From assembly GCF_009696005.1 (NCBI RefSeq), contig NZ_VUMV01000008.1, positions 1 to 64,000 on the forward strand: DNA of 64,000 bases, written 5' to 3'. A model generated the notes under the pieces. That model did no database searches. It had not been told where the DNA came from and was given only the letters and a program-made list of their open reading frames with translations. This document shows, one piece after another, positions 42,767 through 51,707 of this stretch. Made by a program: the position numbers and the translations under genes. Within the stretch, counting starts at the first letter, position 1. Every line of letters starts with the position of its first letter. The DNA is from Bilifractor porci (GTDB lineage: Bacteria; Bacillota; Clostridia; Lachnospirales; Lachnospiraceae).

Positions 42767-44458
42767 ACACTGAAACCTCAAATTTTACGTTAATAGAAAT
42801 GCAGCTAAATTAGCCGTTTTACGCATCCACCCATGCTACGGGTAGTATCGAACACCTTGAAAATACGCTGTTCTCACCATATTTAGCCTCACTTTTGCTT
42901 GATTTAGCGGCTCATCAGAAGTATAATTATTACGTAAGTTACGTTAATAGAAAGGGCTTTCAATGAGCATTCCTGAATCAATCAAGAGTAGACGGCCGAC
43001 CCAGTTCGGAGCAGTCGAGATCCGCTTTATCGGCGGGCATTATTACACTTACCTGGTTTCTTCCAAGTGGGATGCCGCCAAGGGCAGGCCTCAGAAGGTC
43101 ACAGGAAAGAGCATCGGCAAGATCACCGAGGCGGACGGCTTCATACCGAACGCCAATGGTCTCCGTCTCATGCAGGAAATGCGGCTTATGCCGGATGTCG
43201 CCCCGTCCGTAAAGAATTATGGCGCGTACGAAGTCCTGCAGCAGCTGACGCCGGATCTCAGCGACAGCCTACGGGAATATTTTCCTGATTCATTCCGTGA
43301 GATCCGTACGCTCTCCCTGATCCGCCTTGTGGACAAGATCTCGTCCGCAAAGATGATCCAGCCGCTGTTCCTTGATTCCTACATGAGCGACATCTGCGGG
43401 GACATCTCGATATCGGAAGGCTCCGTCCGGAAGTTCATTGCCGGTCTTGGTTCGAAGCAGGACAGAATCGACGCGTTCATGAAATCCCAGGTGATGCCGG
43501 GAACAACGCTCCTGTTCAACGGGACTTCCATCTTCACAAAGTCTGCCGATTCGCTCGCGGCGAAAGGATATAACCCGGATCATAGTCCCGACCCCCAGGC
43601 GCGCCTTCTGTATGTCTTCGAAAAGGATTCCCACAAGCCGGTGTTCTACCGCGTCGTGCAGGGATCCATCGTCGATAAGAGTGCTTTCATGGATACTGTT
43701 AACGCTGTTGGATGCAGTGACTGCATCATCATTGCGGACAAAGGCTTCTACTCCAAGCCGAACGTGTCCGCCCTTCTGAATGCGGGCATGCGTTACATTC
43801 TTCCTCTACAGGAAAACACCGTCAATGTCGAACCGGAGTTCTACCAGAATCCAAGCGACAGTAAGTGGGACAATGTCTTTTCTTACAACAAACGCGCCGT
43901 CTGGTGCCGGAAGCGCAGGAGCGGGAATCGCGGTAACTTCATCTACACGTTTCGCGATGATTCCAGACGGGCGGAACTGGTCGGTCACTTCGTGGAGCGG
44001 GCAGAGAAAGATTATGGCGAAGAAGAACGTCGGCCGAAGGACGTCGTGAACGAAGTCCGCATGGGCTATTTCTCCTTCTGCAGCAATCTCGATGTCGAGC
44101 CGAGGGAGATTTATCTCGACTATAAGGAGCGCTGGGACATCGAACAGTGCTTCGACTACCTGAAAAACAGCGTATCAACAAATGCATCCCATGCCCATAC
44201 GGATGATTACTTCCGAGGCTGGGCGTTCCTGAACCATGTCAGCCTGCTCTATTACTACGGCCTTCTGAACGCGGTCAGGAACACGAAACTGGACGACAGG
44301 TATTCCGCGGAGGATGTACTGAAACTGACGAAGAATATCTACCGTGTTGACACCGGCGACAAAGAGGGAATCCGGATCTCCGCAATCCAGAAAAAGACCC
44401 AGGCAATCCTGGATACACTCGGAGTCGATCTATTACGTAAAAAATGATGTTTCAATGT
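42767..44458 (+). mobile_element. IS1634-family insertion sequence with 4-bp target duplication
   Basis: Terminal inverted repeats of 24 bases (20 identical) start with ACACTGAAACC at 42767 and end with the complement of ACATTGAAACA at 44458. Direct repeats AGTA flank both ends (42763-42766 and 44459-44462). The single ORF inside is a DDE transposase. The element lies between the epimerase promoter region and the two-component regulator gene. Confidence 0.85.
42963..44447 (+). CDS. IS1634-like transposase (DDE), first Asp replaced by Asn
   Basis: A 494-residue transposase of the IS4/IS1634 superfamily. The N-terminal RRPTQFGAVEIRF... region and KSIGKITEADGFIPN are typical. Catalytic positions are LLFNGTSIF (Asn where Asp is expected), CIIIADKGFYSKP (Asp) and YKERWDIEQCFDYLK (Glu in the YREK-like motif). 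The first catalytic Asp reads AAC, one transition from GAC, so the enzyme may be inactive. Base composition is richer in GC than the flanking sugar module, consistent with recent arrival. Confidence 0.92.
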   Translation: MSIPESIKSRRPTQFGAVEIRFIGGHYYTYLVSSKWDAAKGRPQKVTGKSIGKITEADGFIPNANGLRLMQEMRLMPDVAPSVKNYGAYEVLQQLTPDLSDSLREYFPDSFREIRTLSLIRLVDKISSAKMIQPLFLDSYMSDICGDISISEGSVRKFIAGLGSKQDRIDAFMKSQVMPGTTLLFNGTSIFTKSADSLAAKGYNPDHSPDPQARLLYVFEKDSHKPVFYRVVQGSIVDKSAFMDTVNAVGCSDCIIIADKGFYSKPNVSALLNAGMRYILPLQENTVNVEPEFYQNPSDSKWDNVFSYNKRAVWCRKRRSGNRGNFIYTFRDDSRRAELVGHFVERAEKDYGEEERRPKDVVNEVRMGYFSFCSNLDVEPREIYLDYKERWDIEQCFDYLKNSVSTNASHAHTDDYFRGWAFLNHVSLLYYYGLLNAVRNTKLDDRYSAEDVLKLTKNIYRVDTGDKEGIRISAIQKKTQAILDTLGVDLLRKK

Positions 44459-44499
44459 AGTAAATATTCTGCCTGCCATTTATAAAAGAGGATGAAGAA

Positions 44500-46107
44500 T
44501 TGATAGAAGTTCTAATAGCTGATGATGAAATGAAAATCTGCGATCTGATATTCCATCTTATTGATTGGAATGAATTGGGTATGCAAGTTGTTGCTGTTGC
44601 CCACGATGGATTTGAAGCGTTGCAGTTAATCAGGGAAAAAACACCAGATATCGTAATAACTGACATAAGAATGCCTGGTTATAATGGGGTGGAACTAATC
44701 AGGCTCGGGAAAAAAATATCTTCAAATATGAATTTTATTATCATAAGCGGTTATAGCCAATTTGAATATGCCAAAGAAGCGGTACATTATGGTGCGATAG
44801 ATTATCTTCTGAAACCGATTAAGAGAAATGAACTTTTTAACGTTTTGGTCAAGCTAAAAAAACGTTATGAAGAAAATGAAAACATTAACAGAGCTATTAA
44901 TGAAGGAATAAAACTGGCAGAATCCAATAAAAAAGCTGTGCGGAAACAACTTATTCTTAATGCGTTTTACAAAAGAAATACGAATGAATTTTCTGATATT
45001 CGACAAGTAAACGAGAAATATAAGTACACTTTTAAAGAGGGCTGGTTTGATTTTGTAATGATAAAAATCAGCACGTTCAATTCGCCGGAAGAAATGATAG
45101 ACCAATTTGTGTTTGACAAAATTTCGCAAAGTATTTCCTTTCATATGGAAAAAGCTGTGTATGATTTTGAAAGTGTTAATATTCATCAGGGCCTGTTCGC
45201 TTTTGTCGTTAATTACAATTCCGTTAATGGAAAAGACATAGACGAGCAATTAAAGGAAATACTAAATCAGCTCTACCTGCAAAAAAATATTTTTAATGGT
45301 TTTCACTTTTGTATAGGAAAAGGAGAACCCGTTAATACCATTACAAAACTGGATGAAAGCTGTACATCTGCATATTATCAGACTCAACAAAGTTTAATCA
45401 AGGGATCCGACCGCATTATAAGTGGTTGCAATAAAGACCATTTAAAAACTTATCCTGCTTATTTTGTTGAAACAGCTTCTAAAATTGAACAGGCGTTATC
45501 CAACTTCAATAGCAATCAATTAATTGGCTCTATCCGGAATTTTGCTCTTTTTCTACATCAAGATGATAAAATTTCAGGGTATGACATTATTCAAATGACC
45601 AAAGCTTTAATGAACACGATAATAGTGGCTCTTCAAAAAAACGAGTATGGAAACCCGACAACAAATTATATTGATAATTTCAGCAATGTTCTCGAAAACT
45701 GTTTTACAATTAATGAACTCATTAAAGTTTTTGAGCGCTCCTCTTTAGACCTTCTGAACAAATACAAAGCACAAAAAGAAATGGAGGATAATAGGCCAAT
45801 AAGAGAAGCGAAAAAATATATTCAGGATAATCTTGCATCAGATATTACACTAAAAGATGTAAGCGAACATGTCGGATACAATACTTCCTATTTCAGCAGC
45901 ATGTTTAAAAAAGAATGCAACATGACGTTCAGTGAATACCTGACGGAATCAAGGATCAATGAATCAAAAAAGTTATTAAAATCCTCTAATGACACGATCG
46001 AAGCAATAGCCCACCAATGCGGGTACACCGATATAAAAACATTTAACAAAAACTTCAAAAAATATGTAGGGCTTAAACCCGGGCAATACAGAAAAATCTA
46101 TGGATAA
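44500..46107 (+). CDS. AraC-family response regulator (YesN-like)
   Basis: A 535-residue regulator starting with TTG at 44500, with AGAGG eight bases upstream. Residues 1-120 are a receiver domain with acidic pocket IADDE, phospho-acceptor in ITDIRMPGYNG (about Asp 54) and LLKPIKRNEL. The middle (about 130-420) is a variable helical domain. Residues about 430-535 are an AraC HTH with GYNTSYFSSMFKKECNMTFSEYL and GYTDIKTFNKNFKKY. The next gene, a YesM-like kinase, overlaps by eight bases. The likely target is the tandem repeat upstream of the epimerase operon. An IS now separates the gene from its probable native promoter region. Confidence 0.92.
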   Translation: MIEVLIADDEMKICDLIFHLIDWNELGMQVVAVAHDGFEALQLIREKTPDIVITDIRMPGYNGVELIRLGKKISSNMNFIIISGYSQFEYAKEAVHYGAIDYLLKPIKRNELFNVLVKLKKRYEENENINRAINEGIKLAESNKKAVRKQLILNAFYKRNTNEFSDIRQVNEKYKYTFKEGWFDFVMIKISTFNSPEEMIDQFVFDKISQSISFHMEKAVYDFESVNIHQGLFAFVVNYNSVNGKDIDEQLKEILNQLYLQKNIFNGFHFCIGKGEPVNTITKLDESCTSAYYQTQQSLIKGSDRIISGCNKDHLKTYPAYFVETASKIEQALSNFNSNQLIGSIRNFALFLHQDDKISGYDIIQMTKALMNTIIVALQKNEYGNPTTNYIDNFSNVLENCFTINELIKVFERSSLDLLNKYKAQKEMEDNRPIREAKKYIQDNLASDITLKDVSEHVGYNTSYFSSMFKKECNMTFSEYLTESRINESKKLLKSSNDTIEAIAHQCGYTDIKTFNKNFKKYVGLKPGQYRKIYG

Positions 46108-47104
46108 AATTATTAATATCAAAAAAAATATTATTCTTCTACTGGCAGTAAGCCTGGGTATCTTTACCCTGTGTTTTTTTTCAGGCAAATTAATAATAGC
46201 AATCCTGAAGATGTCGTTTACCCTTTTCCAGATTGTCCTTTGCATTTATCTACTAATACGAATAAACCATCAGGATAAAAACAGTTATGTTTTAACCGAA
46301 GAGGCCGACACAACAAAACAATCCGATCGCCTTATCTATCTCTCGGATCAGGATTACTTTTTTTTCAAAGCGCTTTCTAGCGTGAGCAAAAATAAAAACG
46401 CTGAGAAGCTGGCCATGACACGAGAGGCACAGTTTCTGGCTTTACAAAACCAAATTAACCCACATTTTTTATATAATGCTCTGGAATCCATCCGAAGCGA
46501 TGCCCTGTCGCAAGGAGCCGAAAGTGTAGCAGTTATTTCAGAAGCATTAGCCTCTTTTTTTCGTTATTCTATTTCAAACCTTGATCATTTAGTCGAGATA
46601 GAAGAAGAAATAGACAACGTACAAAATTATTTTTATATTCAGAAATATAGATTTGGAAGCAAAATAAATATCGTATACGACTATGACAGAGATGATAAAA
46701 AAACACTTAAATATTATATGCCGAAATTAATTATTCAACCAATTGTGGAAAACGCGATATATCATGGAATCGAAAATAAAATGGGTTCAGGGCTTGTGAT
46801 TATCAAAATCGAGTGTACAGAGAAAAATTTAGATATCGTCGTTAGCGACGATGGGATAGGCATTGATGCGGAAACGTTAAATACAATAAATAAAAAGCTG
46901 AATAGTTCGAATTATTCCGAAAGTGAGCGAAGCAAGGTAAATTCGGGGATTGCCCTTTTAAATGTCAATCAACGCATAAAAATCCTTTTCGGTTCAAATT
47001 ACGGATTGTACATTGACAGTATTGTTAATATTGGAACTGATGTACATATTAAGCTTCCACTCATAGACAGCGAGAAATATTATTTTAAAACTTTTTGTTC
47101 ATAA
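46100..47104 (+). CDS. YesM-like histidine kinase without an external sensor domain
   Basis: A 334-residue kinase. Two N-terminal membrane helices (about 10-30 and 34-54) are joined by only a few residues, so there is no extracellular ligand domain as in ordinary YesM proteins. The kinase core has H-box LQNQINPHFLYNALESIRSDAL (His in NPHF), N-box QPIVENAIYHGI, and G-box VSDDGIGID. It should phosphorylate the adjacent response regulator. Overlap by eight bases with that gene and a 22-base gap to the pseudo-ATPase gene point to one operon. The sensing input must come from the membrane, cytosol or another protein. Confidence 0.9.
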   Translation: MDKIINIKKNIILLLAVSLGIFTLCFFSGKLIIAILKMSFTLFQIVLCIYLLIRINHQDKNSYVLTEEADTTKQSDRLIYLSDQDYFFFKALSSVSKNKNAEKLAMTREAQFLALQNQINPHFLYNALESIRSDALSQGAESVAVISEALASFFRYSISNLDHLVEIEEEIDNVQNYFYIQKYRFGSKINIVYDYDRDDKKTLKYYMPKLIIQPIVENAIYHGIENKMGSGLVIIKIECTEKNLDIVVSDDGIGIDAETLNTINKKLNSSNYSESERSKVNSGIALLNVNQRIKILFGSNYGLYIDSIVNIGTDVHIKLPLIDSEKYYFKTFCS

Positions 47105-47126
47105 TTCGTTCTGTCGAGGGTATCTA

Positions 47127-48566
47127 TTGATGAATAAAGAGCTATTACGATTTGAACATGTCACAACAAATTATCCTATGCGCACAAACCTTTCTGATTT
47201 TAATCTTGTTATTTATCATTCGGAGACAGTCGGCATTGTAGCGCTAAATGAAGGAGGTATTTCATCTTTTTTGCATTTATTACAAACAAATGACAACATT
47301 TTGAAAGGGAACATATACATAACCGGAAAACTGGTGAATTCCTGGAGAAACAGTGATCAAACGCAAAACAATTGTCTCATTATTGACAAAAGGAACAAGC
47401 TTACACAACACTTATCTGTCACGGATAATCTCTTCATCGTTCCCCATTCCAAAAGAAAAAGTCTGCTCATCTCTGAAAAGAGAGAAAAAAAACTAGCTCA
47501 ATGGCTTTTTGCCAAATACGGCATAGATATAAGCATTGAGGCTAAATGTTATGATTTGACCGAAGTCGACAGATGTATCGTCGAAATTATGAGAGGAGTC
47601 GTTGCCGATGCAGATATTATTATACTGGATAGTCTTAATGGTTTTTTAACTGCCCATAGTTATAAAAAAATCCTTGCTCTTATTCAGGAACTGTCAGCAG
47701 ACGGATTTGACTTCATATTCATTGCAAATGAACTGGATGTTTTACCGAACCTGATCAATACGACTGTTCTCCTCCAAAATGGGAAAGAATTAAAGACGTT
47801 TTACAAACAGGATCCGATCAATGAGCAAAAAATAAACAGAATTACCGACGAGTTCAATAAAAAAGCAATTATTACAGAAAGGAAATCATCATTCACCAAA
47901 ACACAAAAGAGCAGTGTTATCACATCTTTTATCAATGTTTATACTAATCATTTATTTGATTTCTCCTTACTGATATATAGCAATGAGTGCGTTTTAATAC
48001 AAGCTAATACAAAGGTGCACGAGGACATAATTGAACTACTCGCTGGTTATCAGGAACCCATTTCCGGAGAAATTCTTTTCAACGGAACAGTATTGAAACA
48101 ATGGAAAAAAAGAAAGCTTTATCCCGCCGGAATACATTTTATCTTTAGAAACGCTTATATCACTATGCCATTCTTTGATTTAAGTTATGTCGATAATTTG
48201 ATGATAGGAATACAGAACAAGACAAATACTTTTTTGGTCAACAAGAATTTTTATAATATTATTAAAAAAGAAGCTGCCGCTCAGATAGGGGCAGTGGCAC
48301 AAAGCAAAGATATCCGGGAACTTTCCAAAGAGGATCTCTATAAAATGGTTTATTATCATGCATATATATTAAAGCCAAAACTTGTCGTAATCGAACGGCC
48401 ATTTACAGAGAATGATTATCATACGCGAAATTTAATTACCCACTTGATTAAGGTCCTGCAAGAGTGCGGCTGTTCTATCCTGATCCTTTCTACTTATGTA
48501 ACCGGAAAAATGGATCTGTATGATAAAGTAATAAAAATCCATAATAAAAGAATCGTACTTGATTAA
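47127..48566 (+). CDS. Catalytically degenerate RbsA-like double-NBD protein
   Basis: A 479-residue protein that aligns end to end with RbsA-type sugar ABC ATPases but has lost the ATPase signatures. In NBD1 the P-loop reads ALNEGGISSF in place of GxxGxGKS, the signature is LTEVDRCIVEIM, Walker B is IIILDSLNGFLT (Asp-Ser for Asp-Glu), and the switch His is Asn in IFIANEL. In NBD2 the P-loop position reads QANTKVHEDII, the signature IRELSKEDLYKMVY, and Walker B VVIERPF. The frame is intact with no stops. Co-transcription with YesMN-like genes suggests a regulatory subunit, perhaps binding the sugar permease. I know of no named family. Confidence 0.8.
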   Translation: MMNKELLRFEHVTTNYPMRTNLSDFNLVIYHSETVGIVALNEGGISSFLHLLQTNDNILKGNIYITGKLVNSWRNSDQTQNNCLIIDKRNKLTQHLSVTDNLFIVPHSKRKSLLISEKREKKLAQWLFAKYGIDISIEAKCYDLTEVDRCIVEIMRGVVADADIIILDSLNGFLTAHSYKKILALIQELSADGFDFIFIANELDVLPNLINTTVLLQNGKELKTFYKQDPINEQKINRITDEFNKKAIITERKSSFTKTQKSSVITSFINVYTNHLFDFSLLIYSNECVLIQANTKVHEDIIELLAGYQEPISGEILFNGTVLKQWKKRKLYPAGIHFIFRNAYITMPFFDLSYVDNLMIGIQNKTNTFLVNKNFYNIIKKEAAAQIGAVAQSKDIRELSKEDLYKMVYYHAYILKPKLVVIERPFTENDYHTRNLITHLIKVLQECGCSILILSTYVTGKMDLYDKVIKIHNKRIVLD

Positions 48567-48930
48567 TAATACCCATTACAACCCTTGCTATATATGGCGG
48601 AATCGTGAGTAAGTAAAATTCTTCCTTATCAGCAGTGTTTCCCGCCATTTTCTTCCTCCGGCAACTAATCGCAATCCCCACCACGCTGATAAGAGCGATG
48701 TGTGTTACGCTACTCTCTTCCTATATCACGATACAAAGATCCATGCACACCCAGCTGTGGATCGAGTAGGAGGCGGTGGTAAGCCGCCGCCCTTGATTAT
48801 TCCGGGCTACTCAGAGCCACCTGTCCGGACTTTGAGCGCCACAAATTCCGGAGTTTCGGAGCCACTCTAAGACCCCTGAACTATACGTGCACGCTTTTGG
48901 CGTGACTACAGATAAAGGCGGGTCACCATC

Positions 48931-49160
48931 ATGACCAAGTATCGTGAGATCCTACGGCAAAAGGCCTAGGATTCAGCGACCGAAACATTGCGCGAAGCTG
49001 CAGCATTTCACACAACACGGTCAGGCGTGTGATCGATAGGGCTGATGAGATCAATATCTCATGACTCCTCGATTTCAGCATGACTGACGGTACACTCGAG
49101 GAACTTCTGTTTCCGAGTGAAAAATCGGCGACAGACAGACACCTGCCTGATTACAAATAC
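48931..49160 (+). pseudogene. IS21-family IstA transposase, N-terminal relic
   Basis: Starting at ATG 48931, frames encode MTKYREILRQKA, then after a one-base shift GLGFSDRNIARSCSISHNTV, RRVIDRADEI and, after another shift, FSMTDGTLEELLFPSEKSAT with RHLPDYKY. These match in order the N-terminal HTH and following region of IstA transposases. Two or more frameshifts show decay. The sequence ends where the group II intron piece begins. Confidence 0.7.
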
Positions 49161-49380
49161 CCATCAGCTTACATTTGCGCGTCCGTGGCGGTTTCCACTG
49201 TTTCCAGATACACATCCGTATGCGCCTGTACAGCCAACCGTTCAGGTTTTCAATGTTGGTCTTCATGTCTGCAATTCCAAAATAGTTCTGCCATCCGCGT
49301 GCAGAAACCTCTATCCGCTTCATGGCTTTCACAATACTGCCGGATCTACTCCGGGAAGTGCATTTTTCGTCGGCCAGCGG
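49150..49380 (-). pseudogene. Group II intron maturase, C-terminal fragment
   Basis: A minus-strand frame encodes SRSGSIVKAMKRIEVSARGW, NYFGIADMKTNIENLNGWLY, RRIRMCIWKQWKPPRTR and KCKLMGIC. This is the C-terminal domain of group II intron reverse transcriptase/maturases (GIIM region). The reverse transcriptase domain is absent. It abuts the IstA relic, so one element was probably inserted in or next to the other before decay. Confidence 0.7.
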
Positions 49381-49457
49381 ACACTGGGGCATTTGACACC
49401 AGACATACGGCGGAGTTACCGGACATCTATGAAGACATTACTCCACGGTGCTTTTGA

Positions 49458-49482
49458 CATGAGCCTCCATCGCATATGTTGA
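49458..49482 (+). repeat. 25-bp direct repeat, copy 1
   Basis: A 25-base sequence beginning CATGAGCCTCCATCGC recurs identically at 49667-49691, about 209 bases away. The interval carries no gene. It may be a duplicated element end or the result of recombination in the mobile-element debris. Confidence 0.7.
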
Positions 49483-49666
49483 GATGGCAAAGCGGCAAGG
49501 CAGCATAAACACGGCCTTTGCCATGGCTTGAAAGCCTATCACATGTTACTCATGTAAAGAGCCTTTCGCGGCATAAAGTCTTCTTGGCCTGGTGTCCGTT
49601 ACTGGTGCTCCGTGTCCGCTGGACAGCGCAAAAGCGTCCGTTCTGGTACGCCAAATGCCCTCTTGG

Positions 49667-49691
49667 CATGAGCCTCCATCGCATATGTTGA
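49667..49691 (+). repeat. 25-bp direct repeat, copy 2
   Basis: Identical to 49458-49482. It runs straight into TGTCAAGTAAAATTGACCCA (starting at 49692 after the shared bases), which resembles an IS21-type terminal region with repeated TGACCCAC. Confidence 0.7.
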
Positions 49692-49740
49692 TTGTCAAGT
49701 AAAATTGACCCACTTTTACGTTTAAATCTGACCCACCTGA

Positions 49741-50151
49741 TCAGAAGATTTCCAATTGATAACCATTCTGTTCTAACGTGGATCTGTCCGCGCGGATCAT
49801 TTTCGACGCCGGATCAAGCCAGACATAACGGCTCAGTTCCAGAAGCCTGTCACTGATCAATATATGTACAAGATTTTCCATTGCTTCTGACTGGTCAGAT
49901 TTCAATCTGCGTTTTTCTGCACGCATGGGAAGCTGCCTGCCGCACAATTCGTCGAGACTCATGAGTAATTCCGGCTGTTCTGCCTCGGAACTGTATCCTT
50001 CCAGGGGATTGATCATATCAAGTGCTTCATCGTATATATACATGTCCGATTTCATAGACCGGCGAAGTACGAAGTATGGGTTTTTCAGCCCATAGCGGCT
50101 GCGGATATGGTCATACATTTCCCTTCGCCCTTTTGTGTTGTAGATTTCCAC
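49741..50151 (-). CDS. Hypothetical protein, mobile-element associated
   Basis: A possible 136-residue protein starting at GTG 50151, or 125 residues from ATG 50118, which has GAAGGGAA just before it and begins MYDHIRSRYGLKNP. It is charged, mostly helical, and has no recognised domain or membrane segment. Its stop lies a few bases from repeated TGACCCAC sequences typical of IS21-type ends. Its surroundings and lack of conserved neighbours suggest it belongs to, or was stranded by, a mobile element. Confidence 0.5.
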   Translation of the reverse strand: MEIYNTKGRREMYDHIRSRYGLKNPYFVLRRSMKSDMYIYDEALDMINPLEGYSSEAEQPELLMSLDELCGRQLPMRAEKRRLKSDQSEAMENLVHILISDRLLELSRYVWLDPASKMIRADRSTLEQNGYQLEIF

Positions 50152-50205
50152 AAGCTTCGGAAAATCTGTTTCTTTTTATGACTGGGTCATCAACATTATT
50201 TTTAA

Positions 50206-50288
50206 TTGGATAAAAGAAGGAATTATTCTATAATAACTGATAAAGTTTTTTACAATAAGATTCCTCCTATAGCGTGAAAACGCTTGCC
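50206..50288 (+). promoter_or_regulatory. Promoter and cre-like site of the M20 gene
   Basis: TTGGAT (50206-50211), a 17-base spacer and TATAAT (50229-50234) form a good sigma-A promoter. Downstream, GTGAAAACGCTTGCC (50274-50288) matches the core of a CcpA cre site and would act as a roadblock. The cre assignment is by pattern only. Confidence 0.6.
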
Positions 50289-50351
50289 TGCTGCTTAATC
50301 TCATAAGCACATTCTTTTATTTGGAGAACACAGCTTAATCAGCAAAGAGGT

Positions 50352-51497
50352 ATGAACAGGAAACATAACATGGATGATTTATGGAAAACAATTACAGCTC
50401 TTCGACATGAACTGCATAAGTACCCGGAATTATCGGGGCAGGAGTTTCAAACAAAAGAACGTCTGAAAAGCTTTATCTGTACAAACACGCACTTGAAAAT
50501 CACGGATAAAGGAACCTGGTTTTATGCCCTGTACGAACCCAAAATAAGCAACGGAGCGTCCCCAATCGCCTTTCGTGCAGATATGGATGCCCTTCCCATG
50601 CCAGAAACAATTTCCCTGCCCTACGGGTCAACCAAACCCAATATCGCGCATAAATGCGGGCACGACGGTCACTCTGCCGTATTGGCAGCTGTGGCCGCAC
50701 TTCTGGAACAGGATTCGGCTGTCCGCCGTCCTGTGTATCTGATTTTCCAATCCGCGGAAGAGACCGGCAGAGGTGGGAAGCCCTGTGCGGATTTCGTAAA
50801 AGAAACCGATATCAGTGAAGTATATGCTTTTCACAACCTGAGCGGTTATCCGGAAAATGCCGTGATGGTTTGCGACCGCCTGACGCAGTGCGCTTCCAAA
50901 GGTCTGCTTGTGCAGTTTACCGGTGAAAGTGCCCACGCAGGAACCCCGGAAAACGGACGCAACCCGGCTTCTGCGCTTGGTTCTATGGCGCTCTATGCAG
51001 AAACAGTCAATAAGAAATCCTCTTCGTGTCTCTGCACAGTCGTCAGCATACAGGAAGGCAGCCGGGATTTTGGCATTTCTCCGGGACAAGGTGATATCGC
51101 TTTTACACTGAGGGCGGAATCAGATGACGCCTTGAATAACATGGATCTCGCTTTGCGCGCACAGGCAGAAAAACTGGCAGATAAATACGGGCTGACAGTC
51201 GCGTTTGAAGAATTTGATCCTTTCCCCGCCACAGTCAATCATCCCCGATGCGCAGAAAAAGTTCGGAAGGCTGCGCTGGAATCCGGCTTTTCCTGCGTAA
51301 ATATGGATCAGCCATGGAGACCTTCGGAAGATTTCGGATGGTACACAAAAATCCGACCCGGTGCCATGTTCTATGTCGGAAACGGCATCAACTGGCCCAT
51401 GCCGCACCAACCTGCCTACGATTTTAATGATCACATTCTGCATACAGCCGTAGCTGTTTTTCTGAAACTGGCGGAAAACGAAGCTCGAAAAGAATAA
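50352..51497 (+). CDS. M20 family amidohydrolase
   Basis: A 381-residue cytosolic metallo-hydrolase of the M20D (aminoacylase/IAA-amino acid hydrolase-like) group. It has LRHELHKYPELSGQEFQTKE at the N-terminus, AFRADMDALPMPE, HKCGHDGHSA with the metal-binding Cys and His residues, SAEETGRGG, AFHNLSG and the C-terminal MPHQPAYDFND. The dimerisation domain occupies about residues 175-290. Such enzymes cleave N-acyl amino acids or small peptide conjugates. It stands alone behind its own promoter, next to the element debris. Confidence 0.92.
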   Translation: MNRKHNMDDLWKTITALRHELHKYPELSGQEFQTKERLKSFICTNTHLKITDKGTWFYALYEPKISNGASPIAFRADMDALPMPETISLPYGSTKPNIAHKCGHDGHSAVLAAVAALLEQDSAVRRPVYLIFQSAEETGRGGKPCADFVKETDISEVYAFHNLSGYPENAVMVCDRLTQCASKGLLVQFTGESAHAGTPENGRNPASALGSMALYAETVNKKSSSCLCTVVSIQEGSRDFGISPGQGDIAFTLRAESDDALNNMDLALRAQAEKLADKYGLTVAFEEFDPFPATVNHPRCAEKVRKAALESGFSCVNMDQPWRPSEDFGWYTKIRPGAMFYVGNGINWPMPHQPAYDFNDHILHTAVAVFLKLAENEARKE

Positions 51498-51671
51498 TGG
51501 ATTAGTGTCGTTTTACGCGGCACTTTCTTTATGTCAGAAAGCATAATATAATTTATCCCTTTCCCATTTCTCTCTGGGGCTTCGATTCTATAATAAAATT
51601 TCGGGGCAAAGATGACCTGATAATCCGTCTGTCCTTGTCACAAAATGCATGTCCGATACGTTATAGTTGTC

Positions 51672-51681
51672 AGAACGTTCT
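51672..51681. promoter_or_regulatory. 10-bp palindrome before the sigma-factor gene
   Basis: AGAACGTTCT is a perfect palindrome 27 bases upstream of the sigma-factor start, next to TTATAG at 51661-51666. It may be an operator in the promoter. The gap 51498-51671 shows nothing else. Confidence 0.35.
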
Positions 51682-51707
51682 AATTCCGACTGAAGAGAGG
51701 TGAAGAC

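Noticed and set aside
43290-43634. Minus-strand ORFs inside the IS transposase
   Set aside because: They mirror the transposase in the opposite strand and lack ribosome sites.
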